Source: Pseudo-nitzschia pungens (taxonomy: Eukaryota; Bacillariophyta; Bacillariophyceae; Bacillariales; Bacillariaceae). Taken from it: DNA of 64,000 bases. Shown here one piece after another: positions 1-9,979 of the stretch (within the stretch, counting starts at the first letter, position 1; every line of letters begins with the position of its first letter). The notes beneath the pieces are model-generated. The model worked only from the letters and a program-made list of their open reading frames with translations. It ran no database searches and had not been told where the DNA came from. The stretch spans positions 4,154,001 to 4,218,000 of the forward strand of contig CM074763.1 in NCBI GenBank assembly GCA_037355855.1, written 5' to 3'. The position numbers and the translations under genes are program-made.

Positions 1-1
1 C

Positions 2-928
2 ATGTCTTCAGAGAAGTATGCCAAGAAAGCAGTGGATGCAGTCGAGCAGGAGCTTGGGACAGAGAAGTATGGGTACAAGTATCTCCCGAAGAAAGTAACC
101 ACTCCACTGACGAATGATTACAGACCTGAGATTGACTTGACTCAGGAGCTGGATCCACAGATGCAGAACTATTACCAAGGCCTGATTGGAGTTCTTAGAT
201 GGCTTTGTGAACTTGGTAGGTTGGATTTGGTGACGCCTGTATCCCTGATGTCAAGGTATTTGGCTCAAGCAAGGATCGGTCACTTGGATCAGCTGTTCCA
301 TATGTTTGCATATATCAAGAACCATGCCAGGTCAAGGCTGGTATTTGATGATGCTATCCCTGATATTGATGAATCCAGCTTCGCTCAGTGTGATTGGAGT
401 GAGTTCTATCCCGACGCCAAGGAGGTAATCCCACCAGATGCTCCAGAAGCCTTGGGCAAAGCTATTGTTATGTCGTGTTTTGTTGACGCAGATCATGCCG
501 GATGCAAAGCAACCAGAAGATCCCATACTGGTATCATTATCTTCTTGAATAATGCCCCTATTCTTTGGTTCAGCAAGAGGCAAACCACAGTGGAGACTTC
601 TACCTTTGGTTCTGAGATTGTGGCAATGCGCATTGCTGTTGAGATGATTGAAGGCCTCAGGTATAAGCTTCGGATGCTGGGTGTGCCCATTGCTGGATCC
701 ACCAATGTATTTTGTGACAACGATTCAGTTGTAAAGAATGTTACCAGACCGGAGAGTCCATGCAACAAGAAACATAACAGCGTTGCCTACCACAAGGCAC
801 GCGAGGCTATTGCTGCTGGAACGATTCGGGTTGCAAAGGAACCAGGTGAGAGCAACATTGCTGACCTATTCACTAAGTTGCTTAATGGTCCAATGTTGAA
901 GAGCCACTGCGAGCGATGCATGTGGTAG
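2..928 (+). CDS. Ty1/copia polyprotein, C-terminal part (RT end and RNase H), 5' truncated by window
   Basis: Open from the window edge, about 308 residues, stop TAG at 926-928. The text reads as the end of a copia pol: a connection region (GVLRWLCELGRLDL, MSRYLAQARIGHLDQL) and then RNase H, with the first acidic residue in SCFVDADHAGC, the TGIIIFL strand, the WFSKRQTTVETSTFGSE signature holding the catalytic Glu, and the closing ADLFTKLL motif. RNase H removes the RNA template during reverse transcription in the virus-like particle. The ATG at position 2 is internal, because gag, protease, integrase and most of RT lie upstream of the window. The 3' UTR and LTR follow directly. The wording is typical of diatom copia elements (family knowledge); the element looks autonomous but its coding state upstream cannot be judged. 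Confidence 0.93.
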   Translation: MSSEKYAKKAVDAVEQELGTEKYGYKYLPKKVTTPLTNDYRPEIDLTQELDPQMQNYYQGLIGVLRWLCELGRLDLVTPVSLMSRYLAQARIGHLDQLFHMFAYIKNHARSRLVFDDAIPDIDESSFAQCDWSEFYPDAKEVIPPDAPEALGKAIVMSCFVDADHAGCKATRRSHTGIIIFLNNAPILWFSKRQTTVETSTFGSEIVAMRIAVEMIEGLRYKLRMLGVPIAGSTNVFCDNDSVVKNVTRPESPCNKKHNSVAYHKAREAIAAGTIRVAKEPGESNIADLFTKLLNGPMLKSHCERCMW

Positions 929-1474
929 GTGTTAGCTGCATTATTTGGGGTACCTTTGGTACCTGACAAGCAGCTCGGACGCAGCAGATTTTTATTTCGA
1001 TCTTTCGGAAGCAGTCGATTTCGGATTTCGATTACGAGTTCTTCGAACACTTCGATTTCGGACGCGATTTATTCGAACGCAGTTGATTTCGATATGTTAT
1101 ATTGGGAGTCTCCGGTACACCGGTTCCGGGGACTATAAACTTGAAAGACAATAGGCTGATTGATTGATTCCCTTGTACGTGTCAAGGGATGGAACCAAGG
1201 GCAAAACGTCCTGGGCAAAACACCCTCCGGTTCAAACCCCTTTTTTTTCTTTTTTTTACTACGAATCAGCCGGGCCTCTGATAGAGAACTGCAATATTTG
1301 ATGCAGTTTTGATCTCTGACAAGTGACATGGATACATCCCTGAATTTCTATTATGATCCATCCAAGTGTCCTGGTACAGCAAACAAGAGCACTGGTGTTC
1401 CCCTGGGAGTATCTGTTTCCGGGGACTGGTATAGTTGCTCAATACAGGACTACTAGCATGAATCACGGGGACTA
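929..1474 (+). promoter_or_regulatory. copia 3' UTR with polypurine tract
   Basis: This 0.55-kb non-coding stretch follows pol. It ends in CACGGGGACTA (1464-1474), immediately before a TG that starts the LTR; this is the polypurine tract that primes plus-strand DNA. Two more near-identical GGGGACT motifs occur at about 1125 and 1423. Much of the stretch is recognisable in inverted order at about 41993-42540: the gccgggcctctg string, the aatatttgatgcag string and the accggt...ggggac segment. That links this element to the large non-coding LTR element. The short ORFs here are not supported. Confidence 0.7.
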
Positions 1475-2354
1475 TGAAGATGTTCAAAGTGGTGCTATGA
1501 TCTGTGCTAGCAAGGCCCCTGTGTAGGAGAGTATACTGAGGCTACAGGCAGCAGCCTCCAGTAACTGACTAACAGGTGCTGAGCTGAGTGCTAGGGCTGT
1601 GTGCTAATTGGTAGCATACAGGCTTAGCAACGGGCGTAGCAATAGGCTTAGCTACAGGCTTAGCAACAGGCGTAGCAACAGGCTTAGCAACAGGCTTAGC
1701 AACAGACCTATCCTGTCTAGTATGGATTGCTAGCAGAGTTTACTAGGGTCGTCGCGTACGATTTGTACCAATCGTACGTACCCCGAGTAAAGCACCTTTA
1801 TGGTGTAGCTAGATGCTACAGGGTTAGGGTTGCTAATGCTACGAGATACTGAAAGATGCTAAACTACCATGATACCAATGCTAAGGTACTATGCTACCGC
1901 CGGGGTCGGGTCATTGGTGTATATTATGTACCATGACTGGATACCAGGCCCAAACAGTTACCCAACGCGTTAGCAAGCAAGCAAGCACACGATTGAATTA
2001 AGCGGAGCTTAATTAAGCTACGCTACTCTGCCACGCTACTCCGCTACGCTACCCGTAGAATACAGTACCAGAGCTACAGAGCTCTGTTATCATACGAGTT
2101 ATCGGAGCGCTGTCACGATACAGAGCTGAGCGCTTTGGCTCAGCTCCTTTCACTCTTTCTGTTACACTCTAAAATAAACACATCCTATCACGCCCTCACC
2201 ATGATCGATTCCGATGTACCTCTAGGGAAGTACCTTGTAGTAACTGAGTGTATGCAATATAGACTGAACAGTATCTTCTGTAGTCTCACCATTTGCCAGG
2301 ACTCTATGTGGTATTATTGTTATTGTTATCCCTTATTTTTCAGTACGCAGTACA
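1475..2354 (+). repeat. degenerate copia 3' LTR
   Basis: Starts TGAAGATGTTC just after the polypurine tract and probably ends at the TACA at 2351-2354. The right edge is soft. Its distal part (about 2260-2330) is the diverged reverse complement of 41480-41570, the LTR of the non-coding element. The middle does not align by eye. It contains a 12-bp minisatellite (cttagcaacagg) at about 1618-1707. No partner LTR lies inside the window. Confidence 0.6.
1618..1707 (+). repeat. 12-bp minisatellite in LTR
   Basis: Seven to eight units of cttagcaacagg, with variants cgtagcaacagg and cttagctacagg, in tandem within the degenerate copia LTR. Confidence 0.85.
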
Positions 2355-2394
2355 AGTCGGTTTTACGAAGATTGCTGACGAGCAATATCAACGC

Positions 2395-3598
2395 AAAACA
2401 CCTAAGGACCAGGGGGAGGCTTGTGTCTTGAAAACAGTGTTGAACTTGAGGTTAAACTTGGGATTGCTTTATAGCAAAGACACTTAGAGATCGGGGAACT
2501 CGCAAACACTTAGGGGCAATTGGCTTGGAAACAGGAACCTGCAGCGAGACACTTATGGGCCAGGGAAGCAGTGGAAACAGTATCCAGGGGCTATTGGCTT
2601 GAAAACAGGGACCTTGAGCGAGACACTTAGGGACCAGGGAAGCTGCTTGCTTGAAAACAGGGGCTTCAGTAGAAACACCTAGGGACCAGAGGGAGGCTTG
2701 TGTCTTGAAAACAGTGTCGAACTTGAAGTTCAAGTTGAGGTTGCTTAATAGCGAAAACACTTAGGGATCAGGGAAATCGCGAACACTTAGGGTCCAAAGA
2801 AAATGTAGTCTTGAAAACAAGGGGCGATAGTAGCTGTAGTCTTGGAAACAAGAGTGCAATAAGTAGGAGGTACTTAGGGATCGGTTGGTCTTGGCTTGAA
2901 AACAGGTGTAGTAGGGGGAGCCTTAAGCGAAAACACTTAGGGACTAGGGGGCTTGGCTAGGAAACAGGGGTACTCTTAAGTGAGAAACACTTAAGGAGTA
3001 GTGGGCAATTGGCTTGAAAATAAAGGGGGAACTGGAAGATATGCTCGCGCGAACTTGCAAGGACTTAAGGATCAGCGAGTAGGAACCTTCTAGAAGGGGG
3101 GGTGTATATGTGTTCGACAACTTCAACTTGAAAAGACTTAAAGAAACTCAGCAAGGAACCTTGAAGAATGTAGAACGTTAAGTGGATATCACTTAAGGGG
3201 CTTGAAAGACTGTATAGCGTTAAATAATAAGGTAGCTTGAAAACAGATCAAAAAACCGAGCTCGGAGACAAAGCGGAACAGAAGCAGCTGTAGAATTAGT
3301 ACTGGAACCACTGTAGGAAATTATGTGTCCTTGTTTTCGTGTTGGTGCTGTTGTTGCCGAATCGATCGACCGACCGGCAGAGGAAACAAGCAACCACAGC
3401 AACCAAAGGAAGCAAGGAGCAGCCAAACAAACAGCAGAATCAGATAGGGGAGGTCTCTGTTAATAGGTGTAGTGCTTGGTGTTGTTGTAGGAGCTTTAGA
3501 AGTGGGTGAGATATCAAAGGAGAAAGTTGTGTAGAAATCTACGTGTTTTAAGTACTGGAACATCGGAACGTCGGACAAAATCGCGCGTCGCAAAATTG
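2395..3598 (-). repeat. inverted LINE 5'-UTR fragment
   Basis: The reverse complement begins at 3598 with the LINE 5' terminus (caattttgcgacgcgcg, cgttccgatgttccagtac, acacgtagatttctacac). It runs through the CTGTTTTCAAG / CCCTAAGT box region seen at 8207-9720 and 20577-21800. It breaks off near 2395. The 5' terminal base abuts an ORF2 tail in the opposite orientation at 3599, a structure like LINE twin priming. The ORFs here are short and unsupported. Confidence 0.85.
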
Positions 3599-3990
3599 TG
3601 GGCTACAGCTATCATCCATCAGTTCTTTCTCACTTGCTGGGATCTTTGGACCTACTGGAATGAACGACTCAATGGTCCTGGGAGAACACTTGAGGCTGAA
3701 CAACACCAATCTCTTGATGCTTCCATTTCCTCTGAATTGGCCATTGGTGCAGCTGGTGCACTCCCCCAGTCACACTCCCTTCTCCAAACCCCTCTCCAAG
3801 TCCTTCAAGGTTACACCCTGACTGCAAAGAGGCAGTGGCTTGCAACCATTCACCTTGCCAGGAAACAGTATGCAGCTCCTGACCCACCAGTGCAACCATA
3901 CCTACAAGAGGCTGCCCTACTGCGCACTTGGCTTACTGACTCTTAGGGTTGCTTTCCCCTTGTCCCTTGGTGTTATCCACTATTTCTCCA
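3599..3990 (+). pseudogene. LINE ORF2 C-terminal remnant with partial 3' UTR
   Basis: Codons 3599-3946 give the last ~115 residues of LINE ORF2 (WATAIIHQFFLTCWDLWTY to the end, LLRTWLTDS), nearly the same as the tails of LINEs A, B and C. About 44 nt of 3' UTR follow, then it stops without the 3' hairpins or tail. It has no APE, RT or RNase H. The left edge is fused to an inverted LINE 5' end; the right edge is fused to another 5' terminus at 3991. It is a dead fragment. Confidence 0.9.
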
Positions 3991-4972
3991 CAATTTACGC
4001 AACACACATTTTGTCCGACATTCCGATTTTCCAGTACTAAAAAGACGTAAATTTCTACACAACTTTACAATGCGATATCTCGCTCCCTTTTACACCCCCA
4101 ATCACAATACCAGGACCCATACATACTAACAGCGACCTCAACTTTATGATGCTGCTATTAGTTCCGTTGCTTGCTGCTTTCTTTGGTTGCTTTGGTTGCC
4201 TTCACCATGGGTTGGCGATTCAATTCGGCAACAGCAGCAGCAGCAGCACCAAAACTGACATAAAATTTCAACAGCACTTCCAGTACAGATTCTACCGACA
4301 TTCGAGTTATTTCTGCTTTGATCTGTTTCCAAGCCGCTCCACCCCCCAAGGCCCTTAGGTATATCTTATACTTAATGCTCTACACTGTTTCCAAGCTGCT
4401 TAAGGGATTATCACTTGATGTTCTCCTTTCTTCAAGGTTCCTTCACAAACAGCCCCTTCCACTGTAGGAATATTTCTACAAGAAATTCCAGCTGTCATCT
4501 GTTTTCAAGTCCATTGCCCTGCTGGACCATAAGTGTTTTCGCTTATGTTCCTTCTGTTTTCTGACCCAAGCCCCAAAGCCACTAAGTACAGTTTGCTTAA
4601 GGCCCCCCTACCTACATAACCCTCTCAGGTGTATAGTCTAAATGTCATCTGTTTTCAAGTCTACTGCCCTGCTGGACTATAAGTGATATTGCCTTAGGTC
4701 CAACTGTTTCCTACCCCAAGCCCCAAAGTCGCTAAGTATTCTTTACTTAATGCACCACCACCTACATATACCTCTCCAGTTCACAGTACAGCTGCCACCT
4801 GTTTTCAAGCCTACAGCCCTGATGGTCCATAAGTGTTCACTTAAAGCCCTGTTTCCAAGCTACTACAAAGTTCTAACAGGAGGACAGCTGTTACAAATTT
4901 TGTAGTAGGCTCCACTGCCTCTATACAAATACGAATACCACTATGAATACTATATGTACCATATGTATGGTA
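3991..4972 (+). repeat. LINE 5'-UTR-only segment 1
   Basis: Begins with a diverged LINE 5' terminus (caatttacgcaacacacatt, then ccgacattccgattttccag). The usual CTGTTTTCAAG, accataagtg and cgcttaagg boxes follow. It ends where a second 5' terminus starts. It contains no ORF1 or ORF2 sequence. Confidence 0.75.
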
Positions 4973-6236
4973 CAATTTGCGCATTGCGCATTTTGTCCAA
5001 TGTTCCGATGTTCCAGTACTAAAAACACGTAGATTTCTACACAACTTTACAATGCGATATCTCGCTCCCTTTTACACCCCCAATCACAACCCCAGGACCT
5101 CCATGTATTAACCAAGACCTGTGCTCTTCATTTCTGCTATCAGTTCTGTTGCTTGCTGCTTTGTTTTGGCTGCTTCTTTGGTGCCTATTCACCACTCGGC
5201 CGACGATCAAGCAGCAGCAACAACGGCACCAAAACAAAATCGACATATAATTTTCTACAGCACCTCCAGTACAGATTCTACAGCAATTCGCAAATAATAT
5301 TGTCGCCGTCTTACTGCTTCGATCTGTTTCCAAGCTCCACCCTCAAGGCCCTTAAGTATATCTTACACTTAATGTTCTACATTGTTTCCAAGCTTCCTAA
5401 GTGATTCTCACTTAACGTTCTACATTCTTCAAGGTTCCTTGCTAAGTCCCCTAAGTCTTTTCAAGGTGTAGTTCCTTGCTGAGTCCTCTTAAGTCTTTTC
5501 AAGTCAAAGTTCACAAACAGCCCCTTCCACTGTAGGAATCTTTCTACAAGAAATTCCAGCTGTCATCTGTTTTCAAGTCTACTGCCCTGCTGGTCCATAA
5601 GTAATTTCAGTTATGGTCCTCCTGTTTTCTGACCCAAGCCCCAAAGCCGCTAAGTACAGCTCGCTTAAGGCTCTCCCACCTACATATACCTCTCAGGTGC
5701 ACAGTATAAATGTCATCTGTTTTCCAGTCTACTGCCCTGCTGGACCATAAGTGTTTTCGCTTAAGATCCTACTGTTTTCTGACCCAAGCCCCAAAGCCGC
5801 TAAGTACAGTTTGCTTAAGGCTCCCCTACCTACATATACCTCTCAGGTGCACACTTCAACTGTTATCTGTTTCCAAGTCTACTGCCCTGCCGGACCATAA
5901 GTGATATTTCCTTAGGTCCACCTATTTTCTGATCCAAGCCCCAAAGTCGCTAAGTATTCTTTACTTAATGCTCCACCACCTACGTATACCCCTCCAGCTC
6001 ACAGTACAGCTGCCACCTGTTTTCAAGCCTACAGCCCTGGTGGTCCATAAGTGTTATCACTTAGAGCCCTTGTTTCCAAGCTACTACAAGGTTCTAACAG
6101 GAGGACAGCAGCTGTTTTGAATTTTGTAGTAGGCTCCACCGCCTCTAAGTGTTTTTGATATGAGCATGTGCTACTACGAAGTTCTAACATGGGGACAGCA
6201 GCTCCTGTTACGAATTTGGTAGTAGACTCCACTGCC
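4973..6236 (+). repeat. LINE 5'-UTR-only segment 2, with internal duplications
   Basis: A second copy of the same kind begins at caatttgcgcattgcgcatt. A unit of about 170 bp (ctgttttcaagtctactgcc ... cctacatatacctctcaggtg) is repeated several times between 5560 and 6050. Two units with the tactacaaggttctaacagg string follow near 6080 and 6170. No coding sequence follows. Confidence 0.75.
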
Positions 6237-6440
6237 TCTATGATTGGGACTGACTGCTCGCATTACTGATGCTGCCATCAAGCAATTCAGAGAGCAGTTA
6301 TGCTTTTGTATGCTGACCACTCGTATTACTGATACTATGTATCTCGGGAAGGGTTTTGCTTGTGTCGGCTGACCACTAGCATTACTGATGCTTTACAGCA
6401 GCATTCAAGGGACAGTTTTGCTTGTGTCCTTCCCTTTCAC
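6237..6440 (+). repeat. short degenerate tandem repeat
   Basis: Three loose units of roughly 60-100 bp share the string ctgaccactcgtattactga (with variants) near 6251, 6314 and 6370. No gene is visible. Confidence 0.55.
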
Positions 6441-6715
6441 ATTCTTGTTACCCCGTCTCCTGTACGCTTTGCAACAGCAGTGTTTGTTGTGCTCTGGACC
6501 GGTTCGTTTTTTCCTGTTTCTTACCAAGGTTTGTTTGCAAAATAGTCATCTTTACAACCTGGGGCCTAAATCCCCCATGGTTGACGCGATGCGTCGTTCT
6601 ACAACTTGGGGTCCTGACTCTTTGATTGAGGCTATGATAAAGTCTGGTTACAGACTGAGAAGCTTTTAACCACCTTCGGTGGATTTTCCTACTTAAATAA
6701 GTATATTATTATTTT
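6441..6715 (+). repeat. 3' end of a divergent LINE of the same superfamily
   Basis: Shares with LINEs A-C the blocks aaggtttgtttg, cttggggtcctgactctttg and the hairpin AGTCTG-GTTA-CAGACT (6641-6656). A second hairpin CCACC-TTC-GGTGG (6670-6682) and a tatattattattttt tail follow. The rest is diverged, so it is an older or sister family, or a SINE carrying that LINE tail. No ORF is present. Confidence 0.75.
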
Positions 6716-6760
6716 TAGTACTGGAACATCAGAACGTCGGAATGCGCGTTGCGCAAATTG
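6716..6760 (-). repeat. LINE 5'-terminal stub, inverted
   Basis: These 45 bp are the reverse complement of the LINE 5' terminus (caatttgcgcaacgcgcatt ... ccagtact), directly after the preceding LINE tail. Only the terminal part is present. Confidence 0.75.
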
Positions 6761-6794
6761 TAACTACAGCCATGGTGTAAATCATACTCTCAAG

Positions 6795-7195
6795 ATGGCA
6801 ATCAGTGGGGATCCTGAGGGACGTCACTGGGTTAGGTTTGATACAGCAGGGACTGAGGCTATCTCCTTTGCTGCATTTATTGAGAAAATCCTCAAAACGC
6901 TGTCACAAGGTACGCCAGGGAATAGGAAGTGGTGCTTTATCATGGACAATTTGCTGGCTCACCATAATCCACTGACACTGAATGCAATTCAAGTGGGGTG
7001 GCTCAATTTGTGTTTTGTGCCCCTTATTATCTAGTGGATGGACCCATTGAGTATGTATTCAATACAATCGAAATGTCATTGAGCTACAAGATGTACCATA
7101 TCTCTGGTTTTGTTGAGCTCCAGCAGGAGCTGTATGCAAAAATTTTGGGAATCCCTGAGTTCGTGAACTACTTTTTGAACGTTGGGTCCAATTGA
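6795..7195 (+). pseudogene. IS630/Tc1-mariner-type DDE transposase remnant
   Basis: Two overlapping frames (6795-7034 and 6998-7195) together give the C-terminal half of a DDE superfamily endonuclease. Visible are FIMDNLLAHHNP with the second catalytic Asp, APYYLVDGPIEYVFNTIE with the catalytic Glu, and a helical tail. The frame changes near 7000-7030, and the N-terminal third with the first Asp is missing. Such transposases cut and paste DNA at TA targets (family knowledge). The fragment cannot be active. No TIRs could be assigned to it. Confidence 0.8.
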
Positions 7196-7261
7196 GTGTA
7201 TTGTTGTGTCTCCACCATTGTCAATTGTCGCATCTCCACCATTGTTGACTTCAATTTTGGT

Positions 7262-7757
7262 TGCATTTCTTAGTGGTAGTTTGCTTTTGCACGTTGCAAA
7301 AAAAGAAATAATGAATTAGTGTTGCTGGATCTGCTGGGTGGATCAATTACAAGAGCAATCAATTGATTTGTGTTTTGGTGTTCTGGTTTTCATGTAACAA
7401 ATGTTCCATATCCACCTCTGTAGATAAATAATAGTTAAAGACAAGTCTAACCAATCAGATTGCAAGCACATCCCTCTTCAATCCCATCAGTTCTTCTATA
7501 CTTGGATGCGTCTGCGACTTCAATCCTACCATCTAGACATCCAAGGTTTTCTAGGGTGCCTATGTTAAATATCTACCAATGGAAATGAATATAATCAAGT
7601 GTTTGATACTTAGATATGGGAGTTACATGGGAGTGACATGGGAGAGATCAACTGCCATCGCTATTGAGGTACAATTGAAAACCTATCTGAAATGAACTCG
7701 AGCAACTCTAATTCATTATTTCTATTTTTGCAACTTGCAAAAGCAAATGCACTAACT
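7262..7757. repeat. inverted-repeat (MITE-like) element
   Basis: The arm at about 7262-7325 (gcttttgcacgttgcaaaaa ... aataatgaattag) is the reverse complement of about 7699-7757 (ctaattcattatttc ... ttgcaacttgcaaaagcaaa) with few mismatches. About 370 bp of non-coding spacer lies between. The size and arms suit a non-autonomous DNA element. No clear TSD was seen and the mobilising transposase is unknown. Confidence 0.65.
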
Positions 7758-8142
7758 AGAACAAGAATACCACCAACAGTCAACATGGTGGCCAGTGCTG
7801 GTGCTAGTACAAACATGCCAACCAAAACGTTGTTTCAAAAGCATACACTGGTCTCCTCCATGTGGAATGAGTGGTTGGGGCTTGGCACCTTCAAAAGAGG
7901 AAAACTTCCCCGGCGGAATTGAAGATCTTGAGAAGAATAGCCGTCAATGGAGGAAACATTTCAGTACAGCAGAGCAAAAGAAATTTTTGTGACTCAAAGG
8001 TATTATTGAATTGGTGAAGGGCAGAATTGCAGCTGGAGTACCTGTAGAAGCAATACTGGAAGAAAGGGGCGAGTTAATGAAGACAAAGACAAAGTCATTT
8101 TTCCTCCCTTGCAAACCTTGCAAACCACGTCCTAAAGGCTAA
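7758..8142 (+). pseudogene. GCR1_C-like DNA-binding domain remnant (Crypton-associated?)
   Basis: Across two frames with a shift near 7880-7900 and an in-frame TGA at 7990-7992, the text reads LVSSMWNEWLGLG, then IEDLEKNSRQWRKHF, then LKGIIELVKGRIAAGVPVEA. It ends at TAA 8140-8142. The order W-x-EW, a second QWRKHF block and a basic helix fit the GCR1_C (transcription activator GCR1-like) domain, known from yeast Gcr1 and from stramenopile Cryptons and host genes. No tyrosine recombinase is visible. The family call is by eye. Confidence 0.5.
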
Positions 8143-8190
8143 GTCATTTTACTTGAATTAGATGACAATGGCAACTAATTATCTTAGTGT

Positions 8191-8206
8191 TTACATTACA
8201 ATACTA
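8191..8206. repeat. target-site duplication, left side of LINE A+B composite
   Basis: TTACATTACAATACTA directly before the 5' terminus of LINE A. The identical 16 bp follow LINE B at 39574-39589. Confidence 0.85.
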
Positions 8207-9779
8207 CAATTTTGCAACGCGCGATTTTGTCCGACGTTCCGATGTTCCAGTACTTAAAACACGTAGATTTCTACACACAATTCCCCTTTGATATCTCCCT
8301 CACTTCTAAAGCTCCAACAACAACACCAAGACCTACACCTACTAACAGAGACCTGCGCTACACACTTCTGCCATTAGTTCAGTTGATTGCTGCTCTCTTT
8401 GCTTGCTTTGGTGCCCTCACCATTGTCCGTCGGTCGATCGATTGATTCGGCAGCAACAAGCAAAAGGACACATAATTTTCTACAGCAATCCCAGTACTAA
8501 TTTCTACAGCTGAATTGTTTCGGTTAGTCTCCACGCTCAGTTTTCATTCTGTTTTCAAGCTCTTTTCAAGACCCAAACTTCAAGGTGCTTAAGTATACCA
8601 TTACTTAATGCTCTACATTGTTTCCAGGTCCCTTAAGTGATACCTACTTAACGTTCTCCATTCTTCAAGGTTGAACACATACATACCCCCCTTCTAGAAG
8701 GTTCCTACTCGCTGATCCCTTAAGTATTTGCAGGTTTTGCGAGCATATCTTCCAGTTTCCTCCCTATTTTCAAGCCTACAGCCCCCCCTGCTCCTTAAGT
8801 GTCTATCACTTAACAGCTCCCCTGTTTCCTAGCCCAGCCCCCTAGTCCTTAAGTATTTGCTTAAGACTCCCCTACTACATCGGTTTACAGTTCCTCTGGT
8901 CCCTAAGTGTCCGCAAGTTCCCTGGTCCCTAAGTACCTGTTTTCCAGCAAGCAGCTTCCCTGGTCCCTAAGTGTCTCGCTCAAGGTCTTTGTTTTCAAGC
9001 CAATTGCCCCTGGATACTGTTTCCACCCTCCCCTGATCCCTAAGTGTTCGCAAGTTCCCTGATCCCTAAGTACCTGTTTTCCGGCAAGCAGCTTCCCTGG
9101 TCCCTAAGTGTTCGAGAGTTCCCTGATCCCTAAGTGGCTTTGCTATATAGCACCCCCCAGTTTCTCAAGACAACAGCCTCCCTCCTTGTTCCTACGGCCC
9201 CTACTAAAGCCCCTGTTTTCAAGCAAGCAGCTTCTTTGATCCCTAAGTGTTTGCGAGTTCCCTGGTCCCTAAGTACCTGTTTTCCAGCAAGCAGCTTCCC
9301 TGGTCCCTAAGTGTTCGCGAGTTCCCTGATCCCTAAGTGGCTTTGCTATATAGCACCCCCCCAGTTTCTCAAGACAACAGCCTCCCTCCTTGTTCCTACG
9401 GCCCCTACTAAAGCCCCTGTTTTCAAGCAAGCAGCTTCTTTGATCCCTAAGTGTATTCGAGTTCCCTGATCCTTAAGTACCTGTTTTTCCAGCAAGCAGC
9501 TTCCCTGGTCCCTAAGTGCCTCGCTCAAGGTCCCTGTTTTCAAGCCAATTGCCCCTGGATACTGTTTCCACTTATAAGTACTCGCGAGTTTGAACTTCAA
9601 GTTCCCTCCTGAGCCTTTTAAGTGTGCCCTGTCATTGGTATCCCCCGGTCCCTAAGTGTTTCTACTAAAGCCCCTGTTTTCAAGCCATCTGATCCCTGGC
9701 GCTTAAGTGTACCACTTGGAATCATCCCTGGTTCGAACTTGGATACACAAGTCTACAAGCCATTTTGCTGCAGGTTCTA
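8207..9779 (+). promoter_or_regulatory. LINE A 5' UTR, CCCTAAGT-box region
   Basis: Starts with the terminal block shared by all copies (ttttgtccgacgttccgatg, acacgtagatttctacacac). Dozens of alternating boxes follow: CTGTTTTCAAGC and (G/T)CCCTAAGTG. A segment of about 206 bp is duplicated in tandem (9118 onward repeats at 9324 onward, both with ggctttgctatatagcaccc). The box array is a likely promoter or regulatory region by position; there is no direct evidence of function. The small ORFs are shadows of the repeats. Confidence 0.65.
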
Positions 9780-9946
9780 CACGATTTGCAGTAGTCTACA
9801 GGAGTTTCTAAATTTTGTAACTCCAGAGCACCTCTGTGGGTTTCGAACGTGCCTTTTCTGGTAGTGCTCCAGTTCTTTTTGGATCCCCTGGAGTTTTTTC
9901 CTGTCCAGAACAACGTTGGACCTGTTGTTGCTGCTGTACCCTGGTT
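9780..9946 (+). promoter_or_regulatory. conserved 5'-UTR module, copy A
   Basis: About 165 bp conserved at 21889-22054, at 48202-48364, and more loosely at 59925-60070 on the minus strand. Hairpin GGAGTT...AACTCC spans 9801-9824. The block ccagagcacctctgtggg follows. A second stem AACAAC/GTTGTT (9909-9914 with 9924-9929) precedes the near-invariant gttgctgctgtaccc. It sits just upstream of the minisatellite and ORF1. The paired bases differ between copies but stay complementary, which favours an RNA role. Confidence 0.6.
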
Positions 9947-9979
9947 CAAACCCAGCGTACAACCCCAAGCTATCCATCC

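Noticed and set aside
8207..9720. Telomeric repeat array (CCCTAA)
   Set aside because: The CCCTAA core is always inside CCCTAAGT with long spacers, not in tandem hexamers; it is part of the LINE 5' UTR.
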